64,000 bases of DNA from Arion vulgaris (Eukaryota; Mollusca; Gastropoda; Stylommatophora; Arionidae): the NCBI GenBank assembly GCA_020796225.1, contig CM036753.1, positions 4,548,501 through 4,612,500 of the forward strand. Direction: 5' to 3'. Made by a program: the position numbers and the translations under genes. The notes below the pieces were generated by a model, which ran no database searches, had not been told where the DNA came from, and saw nothing but the letters and a program-made list of their open reading frames with translations. Position 1 is the stretch's first letter; each line of letters starts with the position of its first letter. Below are positions 1 to 12,900 of the stretch, one piece after another.

Positions 1-344
1 ATAAAAATGTATAGGAAAGGAAGATTGTTAAAATGAATAAGAAATATCATAGTTAATTTGAGGATCATCTTTATCACACATGTCCATAATTGCTCTGATC
101 TTCTAAGCATGTATTGCAGAAAGTTTAGACTAACAGCTCCTGTTCTGTGTTGGTTGACGTATCTACAGGAGTTTCTCACATGGTTTTCCCATCTTACCCC
201 ACCAACTGGTCTAGCTTACACAGTTGAGATAGAGAATACCCTTTATCTTTTTTGTTGCAATCTTTAAAGTGTTTGTTTTCTCTTAAAGCAGTGATGATAT
301 CACTTTTGTCCATAAATATTAACATTGTTGGACTATGTAAAAGC

Positions 345-592
345 TATATCCGAACAGTGGAGTTTCAGGGTTGTGAATCCCAGTTTCTGACCAGATTGAG
401 AGAGATGGGTGTCAATATTGGTACAGCCCAAAAAGAACGAATGACCCAATATGCCAAAATATTTATTAATGAGCATCGAACTAGTGTGTTGGGCAGCTGG
501 GCGCTGCTAGATTTGTTGAGGTGGGGATTGGAGCACCTATGAACATGGCCAGAGTGATATGATGATAGTCCTCATATAACTGATAGCTGAAA
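345..592 (+). mobile_element. LINE family A, 3' end
   Basis: The sequence matches, in opposite orientation, the distal part of the copies at 7878-8320 and 60726-61665: GAGTTTCAGGGTTGTGAATC, then a run ending AGGACTATCATCATA-type bases. The family carries an RNase H domain, but this copy keeps only the 3' tail. The first 340 bases of the window hold no recognised feature. Confidence 0.6.
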
Positions 593-680
593 AGCGATAT
601 CACTTAACCTTCAAAATTTAAATTCTAGGCAGTTTTATGTTCGTGAAACTGTAGTTTAAATTCAATTAGACATGAAATAC

Positions 681-933
681 CTGCACACTGAGATGCACTC
701 AATACGGTATTGAGGTTATCAATCAACACCTTGGCAAGATCAATATACCATGAATTGTTTGCATTGTTGTAAATGCCCACAATGCAGGAATACTGAGATG
801 CAAGAATAGTACATGCTTCCTTCTTGCTGTTGTTTGAATAGATGTCACTAGCTGCTGAGAGGAATGAATATAAACAGCCATCAATACTGCCAGCCTGACA
901 TGATATGTCATTGGGAAGTCCAAGTGAAACCAT
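681..933 (-). CDS. Module F exon 7 (phase 0-1), last exon visible
   Basis: A 253-nt exon starting MVSLGLPNDISCQAG, with the pair SCQAGSIDGC, then EACTI, YSCIV and SQCA, ending CAG at a GTATTT donor. The Met is internal, not a start: the exon joins ...INKK in phase 0. It ends in phase 1, as other modules do. No further exon was found between here and position 1. Confidence 0.83.
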
Positions 934-3900
934 CTGAGGAGGTAAAAATATAGAATTATATATGGTAACATTTGGTGCAAGTTTTTATGTAAGAAGAAAG
1001 CTTTCAAAAAATTATATTTATGGAATATTTATATTATCTATAATGTGCATTGCAAATCATACCATTATAAGAAAATTTGCTATTGTTCTTGTTTCGAATG
1101 CTCACTAGAAAATTTGTTATTTCCAACCCCTATTGTAGTCCAAGTTTTCACTGTTTTGTTTTCCTTTCTCATTTTTGAGAAATGTTTTCTTTCATATTGA
1201 GAAGAGTTCCATTTTTGGTGGGATTTGCAATGTCAGGAGGTGAAGCCACTTAATCAGAGGAGACTCCCAGGGATAAAAATGAATGAGATTTTTCAGATCC
1301 CTAGTCTATAACCACAGAGATCTTTATGTGCGATAATATTAGCTATTTAAGTGTGAGTATATTGCGTCCCAAAATCTTGAACAGTCATCTCTGTAAGATT
1401 ACTTCAGGCAAGGGATCATCATCATAGTGAATAAAATCAATGGTCGCTTGCGTCAGGGGAAACTTGTTAGAATAAGCATTTTTGCACTCAGGCTACATCA
1501 CCCCCTAGGTGTCCAGTCTCGTTAAATTATTACTGAATGTCCCAGCAGCAGAGCACTTACATTGTAGCTTCTGTAGCAATTGTGAACTTTACCATAACTC
1601 ATTTGTTCATTTATTGATCATCTTCACCGTACGTTGGACATGACCTTAAGTCGGACATGATGATCCCATTATGTGTTGTTTGATGTATTAACAGGTGTTT
1701 TTTTCAACAATAATGAATACCAAAAAAATTTTTTCACAAATGAATGCTTGTGCAGAATAGAAGGACTGCAATAGTTTAACAAGTTTTTACTAGTGATAAA
1801 CTAGTTGAAAGAACCAAACAAGCATCAGTGTAGTGAGAGCTCAAGAAAAGATTCTGGAAATTAGATAGAGCATACAAGAAGACCAGCAAAAAAACAAAGC
1901 AAGGAGTCCTTGATTTGGAACCTACATAGAAAGAGAAACAGGGGAAGACCAAGAGTCATAAAGAGTAAAGCTATAAATGAATATTAAGGTGATTGGGAGA
2001 GTATGGAAAGACTTGAAAAGAATAGCTGAGAACAGAAGAAAGTGACAAATATTTTTTAACTCCTTCCATGCGCAGTTATTTCCTCAATTTTTAAGCAGTT
2101 AATTCAAGGGAGGTAAAGAAAAAAATTTGCGATCCCAACTACTGTCAATAAATAAACATATATATATTATTATATACTAAATTGAAGAAAAATGAACAAC
2201 CCAATAGAATAACAAGGTTGAAAAGTAGTAGAAGTAAAACAGTAGAAGTAAAATTAGAGACTTCTTATAAGGGAAGCAACACTGTGGCGCAGTGTGCAGC
2301 TAATAGCGTGCAACGGACCTCCGCCGTGGCGCAGTGTGCAGCTTAAAGCTTGGAAAGAGTTAAACACCTGTAATCCAAAGGGAACTGAAGAATTAACTAT
2401 TTGTTATTATAACATGAAGTCTTGAAATATATGAAATACAAATGTGTTACCTTCTTGTTTATGACAATGTTAGCTTGTGCTTTCTGGGCTTTGGTACATG
2501 TTTCTGTGTTTACTGCTACACACTGATCAGCCTGTGCTTTGATCCTATTAACACAAGGAATTCATTCAATTGCAATTTTTAAATGTGCTATGTGTTGTGT
2601 TACTAGTAATAACTAAGAACACATACTAGAAATTGGTGTATCTTTAATTAAAATAACAAAATACATAGCCACTATCTAACTAGGAATATGATATATTCAA
2701 CGTTCTTTATAAAACATTAATGCTTCATTGTTCACAAAAAAGATGTCTTTCAAATTATTTTTCTTTTAGGTAACATGTCAGATACACCTGCTGTTCTAAA
2801 TGTCATGAAGACTATTAAACTTTTTAAGCTATATCAAAATAAATCTTTCAACAATGAAATATTTAACATACAGTATTTATTCTTTAATATATATTATGCT
2901 CTTGACTTCCACGTGGATACTGATGGATCTGTGCTTGGTGGTGAAAAGTCAGGCTGGAGTTTCTTGGATAGCGCGCTTGGTAGGGTTGTTGCAGAGTGAA
3001 TTGGAGCATACAGAACAACTACTTCCAGTTTGAGGATGGAGACTGCTGCCCTCCATTGGCTCTCTGGGACTCAATTTATTGGAGCTGTTGTTGTTTCTGA
3101 CTCATTTTATGCTTTGGAAGATGCAGAATGGCAGGTTGCAGTATGCGTGGATGTCATCTATAGAGGTTTCCAACCTCCAGACTCATGTGGATCTACTGTC
3201 CTGGGCATGCGGGGAACAAGAGAACGGACAGGCTTGCATCAAAAGCATCTATTGTTTGGGAGGTTGGGATGTATAAGTGGATATTCTCCTATCTCTTGGC
3301 GACCTACTGTTGGATGAGACACTAAAACTGAATCAATCTAGCAATGTAAGGAGTTTGGAATTTCAAGTTGTACAAGTACAGCTGGACGCTTGAGGGGCAG
3401 AGAGAGGAGTGTATTTAATCAGCGAGCTACAGGAACCATCAGTATGCATACCTATTAACATCTGTTGGATGAGACTGAGCACCTATGGGTCTGTCCGGAA
3501 TGCTGTGATGTCAGTTCAGTTACTAATAACCAATAAATTCTACTTGGAAGCATAGGTCATCAACTATATTTGCACACTAGTGTTAAATTTAGCAAGACAC
3601 AAATTTCAGTTTAGATTTAGACAAAGAACACTTACTCGCAAACAGTACTTTCTCTGTTGATGAGTCTCCTTTCAAGATCCAAATCACAGCCAGAAGTCAT
3701 TACTGGGCATGGTTTTTCATCTTCACATCCATCAGGAGTTAACCATGGACACTGGAAGCCTGCAGCTGTATTAAACTGATCCAAGGCATTTAGAATTATC
3801 TTGACATCTTTATTTTCTGGGTCACAAGATGTTGTGTTGGTTGCAGCACAAACCATCATTTCCTTCATTTCTCTGTAAAAAATAAAATGCTGTTCTGTAC

Positions 3901-6900
3901 CACATCTTTAAAATGAAACTATATCTCTATCATTGATTAATTTCATAGAATGATTTGATTACAAAAATAATATGATGATGATGGTATCCTGTTAGTCCCA
4001 AGAGACAATGGATGTATTGAATATGGTGAGTTTTATTTCTGCTTTCTCCTAGTACGTTTTGTGTCCGAAAGTTTTAGTCTAGTTTAATCATTTCTCAGAC
4101 ACATCTTTAGAGCCTGTCTCCGGATGAATCTGTCCCTTCATAAATAATATACAGTGTCTTTCCTCAAACATCAAGCTTCCAGTGAATGAAGATATATTTA
4201 TGAGGAAGTTAGTAGATAATATTAACAAAATCAGATATAAACATTATGTTAAACCAAAGTGAGATTAGTTATACAAGAATAGAAACTGTAACTTCCTTAT
4301 TATCAAAGATATAAGCGGAAGGACAAACAAATGAACAGATTTCTCATTTCTACCATTCACAATATACAAGTATACAACTTAATACTGCTGCAGAATTTTT
4401 GTTGGATATATCTGATGATGAGAATAAAATGTGATGGTATCTATGATTATTGTGGAAGGTATTTTATTCCATTGGGAGATCAGGTGAACATAGATCAATC
4501 AACATTAGGTACCTAACATGTTAGCTCATCAGAACATGTGATGAGAAAGATGACCAAGATGATTATGCACAAAAGATCTGGTCAAAGCTTGTACAGAGTA
4601 TTTACTGTCATACCACTATCCTACAAGATGCTTAGGAATGACAGTTGAATTTCATACGACTGTTAATAGCCATCCATTCCAAGCGGTGATGACAACATCC
4701 TCAGGCATGTGTTGTTGCACCGTAGAGTAGACTGTATGACTGTCGAGGTTAATCCTGAAACACAATCCCTTACACAGGTTCAACATTCAGGACCAAGTTT
4801 GAACATGTGGGTGTTGTATGTTCTGTCTTTTCATGCAGCGCGTTTTCTATGCGCCTCAGCAGACCTAATGCGGAACATTTCTATTAGACCTGTATTTGTT
4901 CCAACTTGAAATGCGCCTCTAACTTGAAGCCCTGCATAACTATATGTAATTAACGTTATAATATTACAAATAATGATACATGGGAAGACTGCAGTAAAAC
5001 TATGTACTAAAGACAAATTAAGTAAAAACACAAAGTAAGTTAGTTATACCAAATACAATAACAAGATTATCTTGTTTTTGTACTTGGTAAAACTACCATA
5101 CACCATGTTTATGTATTTTGCCATTAATATAAGAAAGCAGTGTATCATTTCTTACAGACACTGAAGTCTCCAAATGAGTGTGTCACTTGTCATGAGTATT
5201 CTGCTGTTGAAGTTTACCAGACAGAGGAAAGCATTGCCGATCATGCATACACGATCTCTTTCTTGAATATTTGGACAGATAGGAGGCTTGGGCAGAACAA
5301 CGGCTTGACATGTGCTCTCCACTTTGTCATACAAGGTCTAGTGAGGAAAAGATTTATACTTTTGTAATGCATAGCTACTTTACAGTTATTCATAAGTTCA
5401 TATTTTTTAAGTATTTGAAATAGTAAAACATGAAGCAAAGTAATTTTACAAAGTATAACAACAGAACAATTAGTGAAATGACTAAAATTCTTCATCAAAT
5501 CTAAGATACAATACACATTTTCAAAGTTTTTACTGGTTATTGAGAGGGTATGCATACTGATGGTTCCTGTGGCTTGCGGGTTAAACTTACTACTCTCTTT
5601 GCTTTTCCAGCATTACTTGTACAATATGTAATTCCAAACTCCTTAAATCGCTGGATTAATTCAACATCAATTTTAGTGTCCTCATCCAACAGTAGGTCAC
5701 CAAGAGAAACAAGAACATTCCCCCCTATCTATCATAAACTCCCCAACAATTGATGCTATTAATTAATCGTTTACACATCCTCTCTCTCTTAGGAAATTCA
5801 GAATATCAACCAGGTCCATTGCTTGTCTGCTTTCACAGCTGCCATACCTGCAAGCAGGGTGGCTCATCATTAGGGCCAGTGGGCCCGGCCCACCAATAAT
5901 AGAAAGGAGGAATAACTTTCCGGAATAGTAAATACTAAAAAAAACATGATTTTTCCGAAAATTTGTATCTGGCCCCACAAACAAAAAAGGCACACGAGCC
6001 ATCATTGCCTGCAAGCCTATTGACATGTTTATTCCCCTTTGCACCTGCATGCCCTGGCATAAGTTGTTTTACTGACATCTCATTATGTTATGTTTAAAAA
6101 TGTACTATATTTTTCTACCAATACTACTAGTGGGGTAGATAGTATAAAAATAAACATGGTCATATAATAAATATGGTCCTGGTGAGACCTTAATAGGTTA
6201 TCTATAAAACATCCTACCTTGAATGTTGCTCTGACTGGTTTAGCAACATCAGCACTACAGTTAAACAAGAATCCATCTAAACATTCTTGGGATTGTACAC
6301 GACCACTAGTTAAAAAAATAAAATAAAGAGTCAATCAAGTATTTTATGAGTCATGAGTTATGCATGTAAATTTAATATTTGTGCTGTATGGTTCAGGTAT
6401 GATAAAGAAATTATGAAATTTATACAAATTTGTTGAACACTAATAAGTTAGATTACATGAAGAATAAGAAAACAGTTTACTACTAAAAATGTGCACGGTA
6501 ATAAACAACTAAAAAAACCAGTATGGAATAGAACTGATAGAAAAACAGAGATCAGAATACTAAGAGCATGCATAATACCAGTAGTACCATCTTTCTTCTT
6601 TTCTCTAGTCCTGTTTTGCCTCACAGTCAGAATTGACAAAAAAGTGGTACCATATGGGTGTAAAACATGGACATTTAATAAAGAATCAAATAAAGAATCT
6701 TTGATGCAGTTCCATATATATATACTGAACATTTAACAAGTCAGTAGAAAAGCATATATATGCTTTTGAATATATATGTTAAAGAAGAGTTCTCCATATG
6801 CTATGGACAGAGAAGAGAACATATAGAATAAAAGAAACTCAAACTCAAAGAAAACTTGCTTATGCTAGAAATAAGAATGAGAAAATTGAGGTATTCTGAA

Positions 6901-9900
6901 CATATAAATTGATATGAAGGGTTTAAAGAAGAATATTATGGACGGAGGCATCTTGGCGTAGATGAGAAGGGAAACACCATGCAGAAGATAGATTCAGGAT
7001 GTAACTGATGATTTGAGCATGACAGCTGCAGAGGAAGGATATCTGGCCTATGAGAGAGAGAAGTTCTAAAGGACTTTTAGAGTGGAAAAGTTCTGCTCAG
7101 GACAAGATACTGGATGATGATGATCATAATAAAATGAAGTAAATCATCAGATGCCATAACAGCCTCAAAGGTTAGCCTAAACGGACCTTTGATATCCCCT
7201 GTCTTGCCTTTATATTGTCTCTTTATATATCCAATATACCTTATTTGTTTGATATTTATTTCCTGCAGTAATTCTTTCTTCATTACTAGTTTTTCTAGAA
7301 CTTCTTTATTTGTCTGTTTTTCTGTCTATGAAATACAACCTATTCTTCTGTATAACCACATCTCAAATACATTAATTCTGTCTTCCAAATGTTTGTCTTT
7401 CCAATGAAGTAAATAAATGGGTAGAATTTAGAAGAAATAAAATATTACTTTCAGAACATATTGACACACATTCAAGTACTGTATGAAATTGCTAATGTTT
7501 TTAAAAATTATAAAACAGAATTAGCTACTTACATACATAGAGCTTCAGTGTCATTGTTACGATCAAAGTTAGCCATTATTGTTGTGAATTGGCTAACACA
7601 TTCATGTGCTTCTGATAACATACAAAGTTCAGGTTGTTCACATACACTCAGATTGTCAATGGCCTTGGATGAATAAGTGCTAATTTGCAAGAATCTATTT
7701 CTGTCTCCTTGAGAACACCCAAATAAAGAATCTTTGATGCAGTTATCTGCCAAATTGCTATTCCAGCTACTGAAAGATGGTAAGAGTAATAAATGTAAAG
7801 ATTATACTTGAAATAAAGCATACATTACCAATAGCTACATATTTTGTTAATAATATTTTTCTGGTTAAATTTATTGCATCAGTTCAGTTATCAGTTATCA
7901 ATTATGTGAGGACTATCATCACAGCACTCCGAACATGTTCATAGGTGCTCCGATCTCCGCCTCAACACATCCAGCAGTGTCCAGTGGCCCAATACGCCAC
8001 TTTGATGTTGATTAATCAATCTTTATGCATATTTGGTATGTTGTTCTTTTTGGGCTGTAACAACATCAACACCCATCTCTCTCATTCTGGTCAGCGACTT
8101 GGATTCACAACTATGAAACACCTCTGTTCAGAAAGACTCTCAATGTGTTAAGAATGTCATTTCGGTTCATTGCAGCTCCTTTTGATATAGCCATGCCAGC
8201 CAATCTATCAGCTCGTTCACTACCCATGACTCCTGCATGCCCAGGAACAAAAATGTAGGTGATTTCTCTGATCCCTGACTGTACCCGCACCTCCACTCAG
8301 TTTCGTATCACCATTCCTGTTGCATGATACATGTTTATTCGTTCCTTCATTCATTCATTCAGTAGCATGTTTCTTATAGAATTACATTCACATCACAGCT
8401 CTCCTAAACACCTCTCTATCATATACAATGTGCCCTCGTCTATCTAGATCTACATACAGTAGCATGTCTCTTATAGAATTTCATTCACATCACAGCTCTC
8501 CTAAACACCTCTCTTTCATCACAGCTCTCCTAAACACCTCTCTATCATATACAATGTGCCCTCGTCTATCTAGATCTACATACAGTAGCATGTTTCTTAA
8601 AGAATTACATTCACATCACAGCTCTCCTAAACACCTCTCTATGATATACAATGTGCCCTCGTCTATCTAGATCTACATACAGTAAATAAACATTAACTAT
8701 CTTTTCTTTTTTATTTAGGGTCTCTGTGGCTAAGTGGTTACGCCCTTGCCTTGCAAGTCGAAGGTCATGGGTTCAAATCAGACCACGCCATTCTGTTCAC
8801 AAGTGCATTTTTTCCAGAAACCCTAGGATTGTTGCAGGAGCTAAGGAATTTGTGTTTTGTGCAATACTCTCTGCAAATGGCGTGCCATTTCTGCACAGAG
8901 GGACCGAGACATACGGAGTGAAACACGGTGCAATTAAGTCAATCCTTTGACTTTAAAAACTCTTAAAAACCCCATCTTCTTCTTTTCTTTAATCCTGTTT
9001 TGCCTCACAACGTCACGATAAGAAAAGATTTATAGAACATGCTTTTGTGTGCACTTCATAAACAGTGTTTTTCGCTGCCTTTGTTATCTCTTGAGGTTCA
9101 CCTATGGTGTGGAAGGCCTTTTGCTTCGTATCCACTGTATCAGAGTAATATTTCACTTTAGGCCCACTGTCTGTTGGTAATCTGCTTATGTTGCCGAACC
9201 ATTTAATTTGTTGTTTCTTAATGAATTTCAGTACTGATATTGTACCCACTTTTTTCCTGATGTTTTCATTTCTTAGCCAGTCTCTTCTTGATACTCCCAG
9301 CATTCTGTGTAGACACTTCATCTCTGTGTTGACTAGTTTTCTTCTATCGTATTAACTATTCTTCCATTTAAAAATAGGGTAGAAACTAATAATGCATATA
9401 TCAAATACTTACTCGCAGAGATCATTTTTCTCATCCAAGGTAAGCAGTTTCAAGGAACATGTCCTCACAATTTGTGCAGCCAGACATGATTTTGCACGAG
9501 AAAAGAAGCAATTGTCTGTATCTACATTCACATACAAATAAAAAAGATATAGTGCAATCAATGCTGGTGTAGGAAATATTTTCTGAAATTGCCAGTTAAC
9601 AAATTTTAAAGAAGATCTTTAACAACTTTATTTATTTTAAAATCACATATTTAATGTCTGTATTGAATACTATTGTAAAAAGAATTTGCTCACTATATTT
9701 ACATTTTGAGAGCGCGTAGCGTAGTTGTTAGTGAACTCGCTTCTCAAGGCTGGTGGTCTGGTTCAACTCCGCAGTGCGGGTGGAATTTTCCGACCGCGAC
9801 GGCTCTCAGGTCGACCCAGCCTCAACTGGGTACCAGATATACTCTGGGAAAGTAAAGGTGGCCGGCGTGATGCTGACCACATCACCCATCATGTGCCGAC

Positions 9901-12900
9901 GGTCAATGAAAAATACAGGCCTAACACTGTATTGCCCTATATACCACGAGGTATGAAAGCGTTCAAAAAGAAAAAAAAAATATTTACATTTCAGAACCAT
10001 TTCTTTTTTAATATCAATGTTTAACAGGCTTTGATTGCTCTTACACATTATCTATTTAAATTCAAGTACAACAATAGGAAAATACCTTTAACTGATTCAG
10101 TCCCGTGGAACACTCTAGTGCACATATTTCTTATCTGCGTGTGCCCAAGCGTCTTTAAAAGACGGCTACTATTGCGTTGATTTTTTATTAATTTTCACTC
10201 CGATTGTAGTTTTATATCAACCTGAAACTAAGTAGAAAGGAAGTACTAACGATAACCAAATCACAACATCGTGGTTTTGACTAGAATCAGAAGTGAAACC
10301 AAGTTTAATTTTCGTTTTCAAGTTACCCTGTGATTAAAAATAATGTCTAACAATTCAGAGTCTAGAAATGGTTTGTTATCAGCTCGTTCTGCACGTTTAC
10401 AGCTGCAGAAGCGCGAGATTGGTTGCATGAAGATGTAGATACTGATAGTGAAGATAGTGAAGCTTCTGATTCTGATGACACAGAAGTTTGTAATTTAAAT
10501 ACGCGATTATTAATAATTTAAATAATACTAGTAGTGTTTCCCAACCAGCTGCGAGACGGGCGTTGCCCCAGTCAGGTTCCAGATGGTCGTGTTGCTAATT
10601 TGCGAACAGTTAGTAAACCATATATTCCGTCAATATTTTCTTAATTTTTGTGTATTCATAAATGGATTACTTATATAAAGAGAGCAGTTACACTGATTTA
10701 TTCACCATATTGTTCCTCAAGGCCCTTGGTAAGTTGGATTTTTGTTCTCACAATTTCAATTAATTTTTTATTACATGCTAATATTTGTCATGCACAGTCA
10801 ACACAACATTATATTTTCGCATACAATAAATATTTTATGAAAGTACAATCATTTATCTTTAATTTGATATATAATAAGTTCAACTTTAAATCATATTTAG
10901 AAACAATATTTTAATTTAACTAAAGTATGTGTGCAATATTTTTTAAGCTAAAAATAATTCCGTCCAGAGGTGAAAAAAACCTGGTACTGAATCAGTTAAT
11001 AAATAAAAAAGCCCTTGCATGTTCCCATCTATAAATAAACAAGAAGCCTCATGTTGTCCCATCTACAAATTATCTAATTTTGTGTCAAAAATGGTTACAT
11101 AGAAATGTGTCTGAGGACCATGTCAATTCTTAACAAAGCAGCATGTTAGCAACTGCTGCTGATAAAGCAGGCTGCAAATAATTGCAGTTAAATATACATT
11201 TATAAAATAACTAGAGTACTTACCCTTGTAATAGATATCTGTAAAACAAAAATTAACACAACATTAATTTGCTTGTGAATTTATTTAATATTCATTGTCA
11301 TTTAAAAAAACAAGCCTCATGTAGAACCAGTTAGAGTGGAATGTTAAGTTGCTTATAATGTATGTAAGTTGCTTATAATGTATGTAAGTTGCTTATAATG
11401 TATGTAAGTTGCTTATAATGTATGTAAGTTGCTTATAATGTATGTAAGTTGCTTATAATGTATGTAAGTTGCTTATAATAAAACAGAAATGTCAAGTGGT
11501 GCAATGAAAAACATAAGAACATAATTCATATTTTATTTACAGATCGTTAACTTAGTATAAATGGTTATCATTACTGAATGTCATATGGTTGTTAACATGA
11601 CAAATGTCTTTCTTTGCTTTTTTTGTTTCCTAGATTTTACTTCTTCATCTGGGACCTCTGTTTTTTTTACGATGTTTAGTAAATATGGGATGTTTGAAAA
11701 ATTGATCAAAGGTTTTTCCAAAATAGAGCAGCCTGTCACAATTCTTGACAGCCTGATCATCAAATATGACTTCAGGTCTGTCAGTCATATTAAACTTTTT
11801 CACAAGCACACTGATTATTCCACACAATTTTAAAGAAAATTCAGTCTGGCTGTATAAGGCAGGACTGGTTTGTCATCTTGAGCACACCCAGAATGACCCA
11901 TTTAGCTTATATTTTTTGTACGGGAGCATGCAATAGTAAAAGACAATGAGCATGCTGATTACCTGACTGATACAGCAGTGGTAGAGGAAGGACAGTCAAT
12001 AGATAGTACAGATATCATCAATGTCATAAAAGAAGCAGTTCATATAGATGACTCTGAAAATACTGATAAATCTGCATCCCTATCCAGAGTGAAGGAGGTG
12101 GGAGTAAAAATGGTAACTACCAAACACAAACACTTTGTTGGAGGCTCTCGAGATATTTGATTAATCAACACAGAATGGGTATAATGGGTCATTATATGCC
12201 GGTACCAATAACCAATAACGATTTACAAAGACAATACATACCTATGTTTGTGTTGTACTCGGTCAGTTGAACTGTCAGATGATATATAAAAAAGTATTAC
12301 AATTGTAGCTTATAATATACAATAAAATCATTACTGACAATTCTAAACCTAATACTAGATATTTTATTCATGGCAAAGTAACAGCTTGAATATTATATCA
12401 ATATAAATTTATTTTACTTGGAAACTGCCTTGAGTGCACCATTTAGAATTTTTGTTGTACAGAATGAGTATCTATTCTTACTTGCACCTTTATTATTTGT
12501 AACATTTTATTTCATTTTCAAAATGTTTACAGTTTCAACTCTGTGGTCTTGTTATGCACCAGTCATCTCATGCAGGGATACAAGGGTATTGTACAAATAT
12601 GTTTTGAAAGTATAAGAAACAAAACATAGAAATATATTCTCTTTTTTCCTTCTACTTTCACTAACTGTGGACGAGCAAACAGTCTGTGTTCGATACATCT
12701 TGTGGTATCCTGTAGGGCAGCAACAAAATCTCTCTATTGCGCATAGTCCGTAGTAATCATTCACAGAGTATGTCAAGTCTAACCAATACTATACATTTAT
12801 GTGACCCTCTGTTCTCCACCAGGTTATCTTTGGTCTACCTATTTTTTGCTTTCTATCCACCGCATGGCAGTTCTTGCGGTAATTTCTGGATAACTTCTTT

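Noticed and set aside
2775..3317. Plus-strand ORFs as a host gene
   Set aside because: The DTDGSVLG, YRTTTSS and SDSFYALE motifs show that they are pieces of a dead RNase H domain.
8717..8800. Possible functional tRNA gene
   Set aside because: Only the A- and B-box-like head of a SINE. It does not fold into a full cloverleaf and the same head recurs with the same SINE body at three other sites.
9725..10024. ORFs sharing HITHxVPxVNEKY in several places
   Set aside because: They are translations of SINE family 1 bodies in either orientation, not a protein family.
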